A stretch of DNA of 64,000 nucleotides from Vulcanisaeta sp. JCM 16159 (GTDB lineage Archaea; Thermoproteota; Thermoprotei; Thermoproteales; Thermocladiaceae), in NCBI RefSeq assembly GCF_001316265.1, contig NZ_BBDN01000009.1, forward strand, positions 1 to 64,000, written 5' to 3'. The stretch's first letter is position 1. Each line of letters opens with the position of its first letter. Below, piece after piece: positions 49,038 to 58,273 of the stretch. The position numbers and the translations under genes are program-made. Below the pieces are notes generated by a model that saw nothing but the letters and a program-made list of their open reading frames with translations, was not told the DNA's origin and searched no databases.

Positions 49038-50524
49038 ATGTACACGGCATTCGACTTCAAGGTGAACAAGCCCAGTGCAATGGGCCTCAACAGCCTAGGC
49101 ACTGTCGTCACGCCCAGTGGGGTGACGACTGAAATACTCTATATTGAACAACCAGAGGGTGTTAGGTTCTACCTGAGGGATGTCCTAAACTACCCAGAAT
49201 ACCTCGAGTGCCTTGACTTGCCTAAAATAATCGAGTGGTTCAGTCGAGGCCTCACTTGGGAGAAGCTCGAGGGTGAGTCAAGGCTAATACTGAGGGCATT
49301 ACCAAAGCCCAGGAGGGGCATTGACCTTGACCTACTTGCCAATGAGGCGGTGAAAATCACCAGGAGGTTCATGCTGGAGTATTCAGTAATCACGCCATTA
49401 CTAGCCTGGGATGAATTGCAGGATTTAACCATTGACGCGCCCGATGCCGATGGATTGCCTAGAATCTTCATTAGGGTCAGGGGCTTTGGTGACGCCTACC
49501 ACCCAGTAATCATCACGCCCAACAAGTGCCAATTGGCCGAGCCGAGGACTAGGCTTGCCAAAATCATAAGCCTCCTGACTGGGGAGGCTAGTGCTAGTAC
49601 TAGTGAGGAGGCCCTCACATTCAATGCCTTCATTATAAACAAGGCCAGCGAGAGGACTAGGACTTCAGTCACAATGTACAACCCAAGGGGAATGGCCACT
49701 GACGCTGGCCTCAGGCTTAGGGTAACAATGCATGCAGAGCCAGTCTCAATCAACACCACAGCCTTCAGAAAGCACCCAGAAAAGCCCTGGCACCTGGCCG
49801 ATTAATCGCCAGTGGCACGATTGATGCCGAGACTGCCGGTAAAATACTCCTGGCTTCACTAGGCGTGAAGCCCTACTCAATCGATGGGGAGCCAAGGGGA
49901 GTCCTGGTCTACGGGCCAATGGGTAGTGGGAAGACCACACTAACAGCCGCTATAATGAATACCTACCCACCCTGGGTAAGGGTCGTGGCTGTCCAGGACG
50001 TTGATGAGTTCAAGGTACTACCAATCAGGACATTCAACGTCCTCAATACTAGAGCCAGTACGGGCCTTGGGGCTAAGCCCATTACCAAGGCCGAGTTAAT
50101 TGCTGACGCCATGAGGACTGGGGCCCAGTTCGTCTTCGTTAATGAGGTCTTAAACCCTGGCGATGCCAGGGCCTGGGTTAGGGCCGTCACGAGTGGCCAC
50201 GGTGGGGCTACGAACCTTCATGCTGGTAGCCTCGAGGAGCTTATTGACAGGCTCGAGAGGCTTGGGGTTAGGAGGGCTGGTTACTTGGTTAGGGAGTTCA
50301 TTATTACCGTGAGGATGGAGAATAAGAGGGTCGTGGAGGTTCATGTTCCAAAGAGGGCTGACTTTACAAGGCCACTCCCTACCTTGTTTAGGAATTACCT
50401 CGAGGAGTTGGGTGGTAATCCAGAGGATTACTCCCTAATAATGAGGATGTGGGCTGACGCAAGGTGTGTTATTGAGTCGGGCTCAATTGATTGCCTTGAG
50501 CCCGTTAGTATTAAAACTACCTAG
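49038..50524 (+). CDS. Type II/IV secretion or pilus motor ATPase (ArlI/TadA/VirB11-like, one frameshift)
   Basis: About 495 aa across one break near 49803. The N-terminal domain includes LAWDELQDLTIDAPDADGLPRIFIRVRG. The C-terminal domain has Walker A GPMGSGKTTL, Asp box VVAVQDVDEFKV, a modified Walker B FVFVNEVLNPGDARA and His box GHGGATNLHAGSLEELIDRL. These are the four boxes of secretion ATPases. The hexamer would power assembly of a filament or secretion at the membrane. This is the anchor for calling the machine. Confidence 0.8.
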
Positions 50525-50703
50525 TGATGATCTCCTCTCCGCCCTAGGGCGAGGTTTACAGGGCTCCTATTCCCTTTAGGGATTACCTGAGGCATTACTA
50601 TATGAACTTGCTTCTTATAAACATTACCCCATAAATACTCATCCTCACGCCCATCCACAGTAATAGCGAGGCTAATTAAAAGGGCCTAGCCTTTAGCCGT
50701 GGT

Positions 50704-51118
50704 ATGGAGCTCTATGGGGCAAGGGCATGGCTCGTGATTGGAATAGCCATCCTAGCTGGGTACTAGCATTATAGGCTTGGCCTCAAGCCTTGCGAATTAC
50801 AACATCGCCATGTACTACAGGACAACCACAATATTCTGCATCAGCCAGTACAATGCCCTGGCTAGGAATTATACGACCCTGGCGAATAGGACTCTCGGCA
50901 TTATCGAGTACCTGGGTAATGTAACACTAATCAACGCCTACGCCCTGAACCAGACTGGGCAAGTCCTTATTGGCTTGAACCAGACGCTCGTCATGAATAA
51001 TGCCCTAATGAATCAAGTGGCTTGGGAATTAAGGGCAGTGAATCAAACGATGGCCGAGAATAATGCCCTACTCGAGGCATTAATAACGGCAGTGAATAGT
51101 ACGAACTCAATTAGGTGA
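50704..51118 (+). CDS. Secreted coiled-coil glycoprotein/pilin-like protein (one frameshift)
   Basis: A promoter TAATTAAAAG is 27 nt upstream. MELYGARAWLVIGIAILAG joins after one base to SIIGLASSLANYNIAMYY, giving one N-terminal hydrophobic helix. A long helix then carries seven or more N-x-T sites (NYT, NRT, NVT, NQT repeats). It is about 138 aa. It is probably an extracellular, glycosylated filament or spike component. Confidence 0.5.
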
Positions 51119-51122
51119 TTAA

Positions 51123-51475
51123 ATGCCTAGTGAGTTCATTCCCTGGGTAGTCCTTAGTATGGCCCTAATAATAATCCTTGGGATACTATTCATTGGGATT
51201 ACCAGGGGGATTAGTGGTAGTATTGCCGGGATAATGGCAATGACTAGGGCAGAGACCACAATGGTTGCCGTACTACACACGAGTGGTGATGAGTACTATG
51301 TCGAGGTCGTGTGGACTTGGGCTCCAAAACCCATCAAGCCATTGCCCTCGCCAATGGCCAAGCCGTACCACCACCAGACCCCTACCAATGCGGGGCTGGC
51401 AATGTACCAGCACCCTATAGGTACTGTATCTATATTGTCCACACGCCAAGCCCGCCAGTTGGTGTACTAACCTAA
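51123..51475 (+). CDS. Pilin-like secreted protein (one frameshift)
   Basis: The N-terminal hydrophobic helix FIPWVVLSMALIIILGILFIG precedes a small globular part (ETTMVAVLHTSGDEYYVEVVW). A break near 51318 restores KTHQAIALANGQAVPPPDPYQCGAGN and a C-terminal YRYCIYIVHTPSPPVGVL with two Cys. The layout is that of a small archaeal pilin without a clear class III signal peptide. It starts 4 nt after the previous gene. Confidence 0.5.
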
Positions 51476-51502
51476 TTAGGGGCGAAGGCCCCTAACCGGG
51501 CA

Positions 51503-51773
51503 ATGGAGAGCCTAGCCTAATTGTCGGCCTCGTATTCCTCGGGATTGCCATTGCTTCCTAGCCTACATGATGATGATTTACATTGGGACTGCCCAGGCGA
51601 GGGCTTGGGCAAGTGCCATTAGGTCTTGGTCACCACCAATCATTAATAATACTCTAGAGTGCCCCCAGGGTTATGTAATCACGCCGACTAATAATTCCGG
51701 GGTTTATGAGTGTGGGCCATGCCTTGCCTACCTATCGCCAAGTGGGAGTCTCTCAATATCATGCCCGAGGTGA
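51503..51773 (+). CDS. Pilin-like secreted Cys-containing protein (two frame breaks)
   Basis: TAATTAGGGG lies 26 nt upstream of the ATG. SLIVGLVFLGIAIA joins to LAYMMMIYIGTAQARAWASAI, a hydrophobic N-terminal helix. An extracellular part follows with NNTLECPQGYVITPTNNSGVYECGPCLAYLSPSGSLSISC, four Cys. It is about 88 aa. Confidence 0.45.
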
Positions 51774-51853
51774 GGGCATGAGTTCCCTACTTAATTTTAT
51801 TTTGTTAATGAGGTATAAATTATAAACCTGTGGGTATAGAGTATGAGTAGAAT

Positions 51854-52380
51854 ATGGCTAGAACTACCGCCCGTAATATTGCTGAGGACTTGGTACTATT
51901 CATACTCGACCAGGCGGGTGGGCAACTTAGGGGTGCCACTAGGCTTCAGAAGATTGCCTTCCTCCTCGTAATGGAGGCTGGGGTCAAGGGCATAGCCTTT
52001 GAGCCGGGCAAGTATGGGCCGTACTCAAGGGATATTGAGGATGCCGTTAGGAGGCTCAGTGATGAGGGATTAATCAATACGTGGGAGGAGCCTATCGAGC
52101 TATCCTACCTTCTAATGCCGGCAATGCTACCCAACCCATTGCTCATGAGGCAACCAGGGTGGTTTATGAATTAACGAGCGCGGGGAAGCACGAGGCAAAG
52201 GGGGCGATGCATAGGGTGTTTGACGCCATTGGTTTTCGACCCCGCAGTTGGTTGAGGGCGATAAATATTGTGGGTACGTGGAAGGACGCGCCAATGATTG
52301 CACTCCTCGAGTACGTGTATAGGAAATACCAAAACTACACGGTAAAGAGCGTGATTAAGGATAAGATCATGAGGCTATAA
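51854..52380 (+). CDS. Panacea/SocA-type domain protein (one frameshift)
   Basis: About 176 aa. TRLQKIAFLLVMEAGVKGIAFEPGKYGPYSRDIEDAVRRLSDEGLI is the Panacea (DUF4065/SocA-like) core with its KYGPYS motif. A break near 52085 joins YELTSAGKHEAK and the C-terminal helices. These proteins act as antitoxin or adaptor modules. TATA-rich ATAAATTATAAA lies upstream. The next gene, 5 nt away, encodes a membrane protein and may be its toxin. Confidence 0.6.
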
Positions 52381-52385
52381 TTACA

Positions 52386-52988
52386 ATGAACGTGCCCATT
52401 AGCAATGTCCTCCAGGAATTCACACAATGGCTTTCACGATTAGCCCAATGGCATAAAAATCGCCTAAATAAGGCCATACCTAAAATACAGGATATTTCTA
52501 ACCGTTTCATAATCATATCCCTTGATTGGATAATTAGAAATCTATCGGTAATAATTAAGGATGCATTAGATGTTAGTGATAAAATATATCAACTTCTTCA
52601 AGATGCGGATATTAATTACGACCCAAGCACCATTAGGTCAGGGCCATTCTATAAATTCCTACAATTGGCTCAATTATATCGAGACCTCATTGATTTAATC
52701 ATTAATGTATCAATGTTAAGGCGTAATGCTCGCGAGCGGGTAGATGGTATGATATTCCTAGCGGAAATACTACTCTATATTCTCCTACTCCTCCTTTTAG
52801 CCCGTCTTGTAATAACGTATGAGCCGTTAAACCTAATAATTCAGTTCATGATATTTGGCATTATTATAATACTGATTTTACTAATATCCTTAATCCCATA
52901 CCTCTATATTCAGTATGTTAATCATAAGGTAGGTGGCTTGATTAGGGAATTTGATAGGAAATTCGAGGAATGGCGCAGAGATCCTTAA
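52386..52988 (+). CDS. Two-helix membrane protein, possible toxin partner, 200 aa
   Basis: The N-terminal 130 residues are helical (FTQWLSRLAQWHKNRLNKAI, KDALDVSDKIYQLLQDAD). Two strong transmembrane helices lie at about 122-143 and 150-172 (ILLYILLLLLLARLVI, FMIFGIIIILILLISLIPYLYI), and the tail is charged. The gene is clearly more AT-rich than its neighbours, suggesting separate acquisition with the Panacea-type gene 5 nt upstream. No family is recognised. Confidence 0.55.
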   Translation: MNVPISNVLQEFTQWLSRLAQWHKNRLNKAIPKIQDISNRFIIISLDWIIRNLSVIIKDALDVSDKIYQLLQDADINYDPSTIRSGPFYKFLQLAQLYRDLIDLIINVSMLRRNARERVDGMIFLAEILLYILLLLLLARLVITYEPLNLIIQFMIFGIIIILILLISLIPYLYIQYVNHKVGGLIREFDRKFEEWRRDP

Positions 52989-53028
52989 TGATAGTCTAAT
53001 TAAGCTCATTAGTGGTTAAGGTGAGGGC

Positions 53029-53340
53029 ATGCCCAAGCGTGGTTATAAGAAGCTCGGCTACAGGCTTCTTCGAGTCTATATCAAGCCAAGCCTCTACACG
53101 GCATTGGTACTAAAGTCCCTCAATGAGGGTAGGGACTTGAGTGATATTGTGAATGAGGCATTGGAAGCCTACCTAGCCTCCAGAGCACCAGTGCCTAGTG
53201 TCACCAGTGCTCCAGTGCCAAGTGCCTCTGGTGCACCAGAGCCCCAGAGGCCAAGCCAAAATGAGGCAATGCCCTTTGAGGACAATCCATGGGTTCAAGT
53301 CATTAGGCGGAGGCTCAATCACCGTAGGGAAAGCCCCTAA
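53029..53340 (+). CDS. Ribbon-helix-helix (CopG-like) DNA-binding protein
   Basis: 103 aa. YRLLRVYIKPSLYTALVLKSLNEGRDLSDIVNEALEAYLAS (10-52) matches the ribbon-helix-helix fold. A Pro/Ser/Ala linker leads to a basic tail (VIRRRLNHRRES). It is a likely autoregulator or partition-type protein of the element. Confidence 0.65.
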   Translation: MPKRGYKKLGYRLLRVYIKPSLYTALVLKSLNEGRDLSDIVNEALEAYLASRAPVPSVTSAPVPSASGAPEPQRPSQNEAMPFEDNPWVQVIRRRLNHRRESP

Positions 53341-53368
53341 TTAGGGGCGAAAGCCCCCTAGTCAAGCA

Positions 53369-53845
53369 ATGGCGAGCCTTGATGAGAAGACCCTTCGGGT
53401 AATCACCCAGTACGCGGCAGGCATTGAGCAAGTCGCCGGCATGCTAGCCAGTGGTAGGTTGAGAAGAACTAGCCTCAGGCTACGCCTCAAGCCCTTAAGG
53501 GCTAATACGAGGCGATTGGCAAAGTACTGTGGTAGGGAGAATAGGCGTGTTTGTGAGGAAATAATCAGGCTAGTAAGCCCCTTCTTCAGCGAGGCTGGCA
53601 TTGAGGATGCCATCAAGTGGGGCTTGAGTCTCGGCATAATGCCCGAGGTTATTCTGGCCTACATGTACGCCTTTGTAAGGCTCATCACTGAGGACTCGAG
53701 GCAGTGGAGTGAGGAATTGAGGGATTCAATTGGGAAGGTGAGGATTAACTACCAACGCCTAGCCCTTGACCTAGAGCCCCTCAGGGGCTCCTTCACGGTC
53801 ACTGACGCGAGGAATGTTGTGCCGGCACTAAGATTGAGGGGCTAG
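53369..53845 (+). CDS. Hypothetical helical protein, 158 aa
   Basis: TAATTAGGGG lies 27 nt upstream. It is a basic helical protein (RRTSLRLRLKPLRANTRRLAKYCGRENRRVCEEIIRLV) with a hydrophobic middle (IKWGLSLGIMPEVILAYMYAFVRLI). It may be cytosolic and nucleic-acid binding. No family is recognised. Confidence 0.5.
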   Translation: MASLDEKTLRVITQYAAGIEQVAGMLASGRLRRTSLRLRLKPLRANTRRLAKYCGRENRRVCEEIIRLVSPFFSEAGIEDAIKWGLSLGIMPEVILAYMYAFVRLITEDSRQWSEELRDSIGKVRINYQRLALDLEPLRGSFTVTDARNVVPALRLRG

Positions 53846-53886
53846 GAGGCCTAATTAAAAACCCCAAGCCGACTAGATTGACCAAT

Positions 53887-54346
53887 ATGGTCAATAGGGC
53901 GAGGGCTGGTGAAATAGGAAACATACTGTGCTAATAGTCGGTGTAGTAGTGGTAGTAGTAGGCTTGGTACTAGTGTTCCTAGTCTATGGGCCAATGTCGA
54001 GGACAGTGGCTAGCATGGGTACGGTGACGATAAGCGGTAACCTAATAGGAACCCAGGGCTTAAGCATCGAGCTAACCGCCAGTGGCGGTACGGTGGCAAT
54101 AACGAGTATAACAATCTACGACCCAAGCGGTAACACACTACTAACACTACCAGCACACTACCAAGTGGCTGTACACTGGCAGTCTATAACTCCAGTGGCT
54201 CATTCACGAGTTGGGGTAGGCAGGTAATAAGCCCAGGGAGCGCCGTCACAATACGCCTCACCGGCTCCTGCGGCCTGGGCAATGCCTACCAAGTCTACGC
54301 CTACACGCCAAGTGGCAAGTCATTCGAGGGCTACGTGAGTGGTTAA
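53887..54346 (+). CDS. Type IV pilin-like protein with prepilin-type N-terminus (two frame breaks)
   Basis: MVNRARAGEIGNI joins after one base to VLIVGVVVVVVGLVLVFLVYG. A short basic leader with AG before a long uninterrupted hydrophobic helix is typical of class III signal peptides. The globular part (TVTISGNLIGTQGLSIELTASGGTVAITSITIYDPSGN) is beta-rich like archaeal pilins. A second break near 54170 joins LAVYNSSGSFTSWGRQVISPGSAVTIRLTGSCG to YVSG. It is about 152 aa and the best pilin candidate of the element. Confidence 0.6.
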
Positions 54347-54435
54347 GAGGCCTTGAAGACAAGGCATGCTCCTTAAAAACAATCAATTTCTTTCCCCCTT
54401 CCCCACCCAATCCTAATTAAAAGCCCTCCCAAGGC

Positions 54436-55350
54436 ATGGCTCGTGGAGCTAGCATTAACATACCAACCATCGTGAACCTAGCCGGTGGCAAGGGCGGCGT
54501 TGGGACTAGCACGATTACGGCTAATATGGCCTACGCCCTAGGCCAGGCTGGGGCCGGCTTCGGCAATATTGGCGTCCTCGACCTCGCCTATGGAGCCAAT
54601 AGTACACTATCAAAACTCCTCGGAGTACCACCATTACGGAGCAATGGCTTCTGGAACTACATCACGGCAAAGTACTACCCGTACCAGGACTCAAGCCCTG
54701 ACATCACGCCAGCCCTAACCCAGCAAATAGCCCTAATACCCAGTGGGACTATTGAAGCGCACAGGATTGATTGGGCACTATCCTACATACTCTCGAAAAT
54801 GAATAATGACCCTGACAAGGTCGGGTGGGCACTGTATAATGACCTTGCCGAGCTCATCATCAACAAGCTTGCCCGCTACATGCCTAGCCTAGTCCTCATT
54901 GATGTGCCAAGCACAATATTCAAGCCCCTCGCCTGGGCAGTACTAATGATGGCCAGAGTCGTGAATGTCATCGTCAAGGCCGGCTCAACACACCAGGACG
55001 AGGCAATGGAAGTGCTTGAGCTAGTGAGTGCGGTGATTAACCAACGAGCCCAAATGGGCGTGCCCACGCCAGACGTCTTCCTAATAGTGAACCAGGCACT
55101 GCCCGGTGATAATACGGCTAATGAATTGAAGTCCCGTGGAGCCCCAATGAGGGGCACCTACGTACTCCCCTACTCACCCGCCGTCCACTACATTACTGAC
55201 TACATGAAGGACTTAGCAATTAAGTATGACGTGCCCCAGGACAAGTTCTTTAGGCAGTGGCGTGAGACCATTCTGGCGATTGCCAGGAATGAGTACGAAG
55301 TAGCCAGACAAGCTCCAAAGGTGGCTAGGATACCCTTCAAAAGGCCCTAA
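54436..55350 (+). CDS. MinD/ParA-like P-loop ATPase
   Basis: 304 aa, intact. The deviant Walker A is GGKGGVGTSTITAN (17-30), with GNIGVLDLAYGANSTLSKLLG as the switch I region and SLVLIDVPSTIF as Walker B. It could segregate element DNA. Alternatively it may be the TadZ-like polar localisation factor that accompanies Tad-type pilus ATPases, a choice the operon context does not settle. Confidence 0.75.
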   Translation: MARGASINIPTIVNLAGGKGGVGTSTITANMAYALGQAGAGFGNIGVLDLAYGANSTLSKLLGVPPLRSNGFWNYITAKYYPYQDSSPDITPALTQQIALIPSGTIEAHRIDWALSYILSKMNNDPDKVGWALYNDLAELIINKLARYMPSLVLIDVPSTIFKPLAWAVLMMARVVNVIVKAGSTHQDEAMEVLELVSAVINQRAQMGVPTPDVFLIVNQALPGDNTANELKSRGAPMRGTYVLPYSPAVHYITDYMKDLAIKYDVPQDKFFRQWRETILAIARNEYEVARQAPKVARIPFKRP

Positions 55351-55376
55351 TTAAAAGCCCCTTGGTAAGGGGCTTA

Positions 55377-55634
55377 ATGGATAGGCTTGGGATAATCAAA
55401 ACCGTGAGGGAGTACCTGGCCAGGAATGACATTGAGGGACTTAGGAAGTGGCTCGATGAGGTCGAGCCAATAATCACTAACGCCATTAACCAAGCCCGCC
55501 AGAGGCGGGCTAGGGCGTTGGCTAGGGTAGTAAAGCCCATTTTGGATAGGGGCAATATCAAGTGTTTTGATGAGCGTGACCTGTACTGGGCATTCTCGAG
55601 GGCAACCCTCAGGAGGCTTGGGCTTGAGGACTAA
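55377..55634 (+). CDS. Small helical protein, 85 aa
   Basis: The ATG lies 25 nt after TAATTAAAAG. Sequence MDRLGIIKTVREYLARNDIE, then LRKWLDEVEPIITNAINQARQRRARALARVVKPIL is helical and basic. It follows the ParA-like ATPase directly, so it might be its partner (ParB-like in position only). Confidence 0.5.
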   Translation: MDRLGIIKTVREYLARNDIEGLRKWLDEVEPIITNAINQARQRRARALARVVKPILDRGNIKCFDERDLYWAFSRATLRRLGLED

Positions 55635-55659
55635 TTAGGGGCTTCCCCAACCCTAAACC

Positions 55660-56006
55660 GTGCCCACTGCGCCGTACTTGGCTAAAATATTGAGGGAAAT
55701 GGATTTACACGTCAAGTTATGGCCCGACGAATTAACTGCCACTTGGATGGGTTCCTTTAGCGTTACATTATTCATTGATAGAGAATACAAGAGGGCGAGT
55801 ATACGCATATCCGCGAAAAAAAAGAAATTATAATACGCATTGAACCTAGAGCCGTTTATATTGAAACGCCAAGAATGTATTTCACGCGAAGAAAGGATGT
55901 AATATTAACATTGATGCATGAATTACTTAATATCGCCAGGGAGAGGGTGCTGGACGGCATAAGCAATATGGAGAATCAAGTTACAGAAATTATGAAGGCG
56001 CCATAA
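55660..56006 (+). CDS. Hypothetical protein, about 115 aa, split by an A-run indel
   Basis: A GTG start lies 25 nt after TAATTAGGGG. VPTAPYLAKILREMDLHVKL and LTATWMGSFSVTLFIDREYKRASIRI run into a stretch of eight A near 55816 where the frame slips. The rest, EIIIRIEPRAVYIETPRMYFTRRKDVILTLMHELL, is continuous. The gene is more AT-rich than its neighbours. No family is recognised. Confidence 0.5.
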
Positions 56007-56087
56007 TGTGCACGCCCTCCAATACATCCCAGGGGCATTGCCCCTGGGTTCTAACTAATTACGGGTTACCGGCTTTGGGCAACGCCC

Positions 56088-56204
56088 ATGAGACTCCTTA
56101 AGTGCCAGGAGAAATGCGATAGGAAGTGTAAGACCCATACTGAGGGTAGTGAGGATTGGTGGAGGTGCTATAATGACTGCATCACGAGGTGCCTGCTTGG
56201 GTAG
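56088..56204 (+). CDS. 38-aa six-cysteine miniprotein
   Basis: MRLLKCQEKCDRKCKT and WWRCYNDCITRCLLG give two C-x3-C-x3-C clusters separated by 16 residues. This spacing suits a zinc or iron-sulfur site or a disulfide-rich fold. It ends 7 nt before the SLOG-fold gene. No signal peptide. Confidence 0.5.
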   Translation: MRLLKCQEKCDRKCKTHTEGSEDWWRCYNDCITRCLLG

Positions 56205-56211
56205 GTGACTT

Positions 56212-56712
56212 ATGAGGGTACTCATTGCGGGCTCCAGGGATGCTAGCCCTAAGAGCCTCATGATTGCCAAGTGGCTCGGCAGTTTAGTCGCCAAGCGGGG
56301 CCACACCCTCATTAACGGCTGTGCCCGTGGCGTCGATTGGCATGCCCTCCAGGGGGCAATTGGGAGTGGTGGCATTATTGAGGCTTACCTACCAAGCCAG
56401 GCCACTGGCTGGTTCAATAAATGCCTAGGACTACCAATACGCATTATTCCTGCCGGCAGGAACTTCGTGGGTAGGACAATACGCATGGGTGAAATTGCGG
56501 AGTTAATAATCATTATAGAGCCACGATTGAGGAGTAACGGCGTTTGTGGCACATGCCACCTGGCTAGGTTTGCTAATGCAAAGCCAGTCTACGTGATTAA
56601 CCCAAGGAGTTATGGTATAGGGCTTGATGAGGAGTTGGAAAGGGGCTTGGGAGTATTTGAAAGGGCTGGGGCTAGGATTGTGGGCATTAATGATGTCGTG
56701 AGAATCCTATGA
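56212..56712 (+). CDS. SLOG-fold (YspA/DprA-like) nucleotide-sensing protein
   Basis: 166 aa. MRVLIAGSRDASPKSLMIAKWL (GSR nucleotide loop), TLINGCARGVDWHAL and a basic middle (IPAGRNFVGRTIRMGEIAELIIIIEP) fit the SLOG superfamily of Rossmann-like proteins that bind nucleotide-type signals. Members act in natural transformation (DprA) and in phage-defence signalling. A GVCGTCHLA motif adds two Cys. Confidence 0.65.
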   Translation: MRVLIAGSRDASPKSLMIAKWLGSLVAKRGHTLINGCARGVDWHALQGAIGSGGIIEAYLPSQATGWFNKCLGLPIRIIPAGRNFVGRTIRMGEIAELIIIIEPRLRSNGVCGTCHLARFANAKPVYVINPRSYGIGLDEELERGLGVFERAGARIVGINDVVRIL

Positions 56713-56716
56713 AGCC

Positions 56717-56738
56717 AGCCCCGCCGAATGGCGGGGCT
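56717..56738. terminator. Strong hairpin after the SLOG gene
   Basis: AGCCCCGCC-GAAT-GGCGGGGCT is a perfect 9-bp stem 5 nt after the stop, followed by ATTCATTTC. It separates the rightward genes from the leftward integrase. A 27-aa hydrophobic ORF at 56775-56858 lies just beyond and is not called. Confidence 0.55.
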
Positions 56739-56885
56739 ATTCATTTCGAAATCCGTCGGGCGGGGGTTGCCCTTATGGCCTTACTCTTTATTGCGATTAC
56801 ATTCTTTTCAATATTCATTCGAAATCAAGGGCCCCGCCCCCACCATGATGAGACTTGAGCCCGGCCTATTTAAGCATTACCCCAA

Positions 56886-58179
56886 TCAGCATAATAGGCA
56901 TGGAGCATGCCTCAAATACCACTGGCGCAACTCCTCATGCCTTGGCGACCAATAATGCTCAATCAAGACTCGATACTCACTCGGTGGAGCCCTACCCTGG
57001 AGCGTATTAACAATACTCTCTGGCACGCCCCTGCTAATCATCCAAGTGGCAAAGAACTTCCTAAGCTCATACAATTCAAAGTCCCTGTTGAGGACTTGCC
57101 TAGCCGACTCCTTAATCTCACGCCTAAGCCTGCCCTGGTCAAAGGGTAGGAACCTCTGCCTGAGCCTATCAATGACCTCCTGCCCAAACCACTTACTCGC
57201 CTCAATGGGCTTGGTTATGTTGCTAACGAACTTGTCACGCCTGGGCAGGTACTGGCTCCTAATGAACTCGAGGGTCTCAGGCCTAAGAAAGGCCACAAAG
57301 GCACGCTTGGTCTCAGTCACCTTACCAATCCTGAGCATCCCATGCTCCAAGTCCACATCATCCATTGTGACTAGGAAGGGCTCACTCGGCCTCAAGCCAG
57401 CCTCAGCAAGGATTAGGAAATACACCTTAGCCTCTATCGACTCAATACCAGCCAGGACTTGCCTTAGCTCGTCAAGGGTTGGTAGCCTGGCCCTATTACT
57501 AGGCCTGGACTTAATGACCTTGAAGCTATTATAGAGGATGCCAAACAGCCCTGGATCACGGGGCTGAAGCACATTCTTCAGTAGGGACTTCAGGCTAGCC
57601 GAAATGTGCCTAGCCACGTTCTGCCCATCCTCCTCAAGAACCTCGGCGAGATAATCACGAATACCCTCGGGACTGAGTGTCCAATCCATGTCGGACAGGG
57701 CACGCTGGATGTAGTAGAGCCTATCCCTCAAGGTCTTATCCTTAACACCCCTGAGCCTCATTGCCTTGACATAGGCCTCAATGTCCTCCCGAGTCACATG
57801 CCAGGTCTTGCCAATAGCCTGCACATAATCGCCGAGGTACCTCGACAACAAGGCCAGGAACTGCTCCCTGAATGAGGGGTCTTCCCTTGCCGTGATGATT
57901 ACCCTAAGGGCATCACTAAGTGTGGCACGCTTCTCCGGTACCCAGCCTTTAGTAGGGCTTGGAGCTCCTCAACCGTGAGGAGCCTGAGCATCGAGCATAA
58001 TAAGCCGTCACCGACCTGGCGGCGCCGCGCCTGACCTTGCTAATATAGTCATATGTGACGCCGAGGTCACGGGGCTTGACACCCTTACTTAATAAATAAT
58101 TAAGGATTAATAGCCTCTGCTCATTATTTATCTCCCCAATGCTCATGAGCTGGCAATCAACCATGGGCTTGCCAGCCAT
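56886..58179 (-). CDS. int: Tyrosine recombinase (integrase) of the element (two frame breaks)
   Basis: About 430 aa joined. N-terminal MAGKPMVDCQLMSIGEINNE and a helix-turn-helix-like LLSKGVKPRDLGVTYDYISKVRRGAARS are separate from the main 321-aa frame by breaks near 58010 and 57945. The catalytic domain has EAGLRPSEPFLV (first Arg), TKRAFVAF (Lys), YELRKFFATWM (Arg of the HxxR box) and the nucleophile in IEHYWSP. It recombines the tRNA-half att sites. The gene is undivided by integration. Confidence 0.85.
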
Positions 58180-58251
58180 TGGCTGGCAAGCATGTATTTA
58201 AGTCTTCCGTGAATGGCTGACATGGGTATCGGGAATGATTATGGTGATGAT

Positions 58252-58261
58252 TAATTAGGGG
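58252..58261 (+). promoter_or_regulatory. Element-type promoter facing attR
   Basis: TAATTAGGGG, the same motif found before many element genes, lies 13 nt before the 47-bp repeat and points right. In the excised circle it would be followed by attP and then the large surface protein gene. Confidence 0.5.
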
Positions 58262-58273
58262 TTGAATGTAAAA

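Noticed and set aside
49746-49940. Minus-strand ORFs across the secretion ATPase
   Set aside because: They overlap the Walker A region of the joined ATPase and have no family resemblance.
56775-56858. 27-aa hydrophobic ORF MALLFIAITFFSIF
   Set aside because: It is too short, has no promoter motif at leaderless spacing and lies between a terminator hairpin and the convergent integrase.
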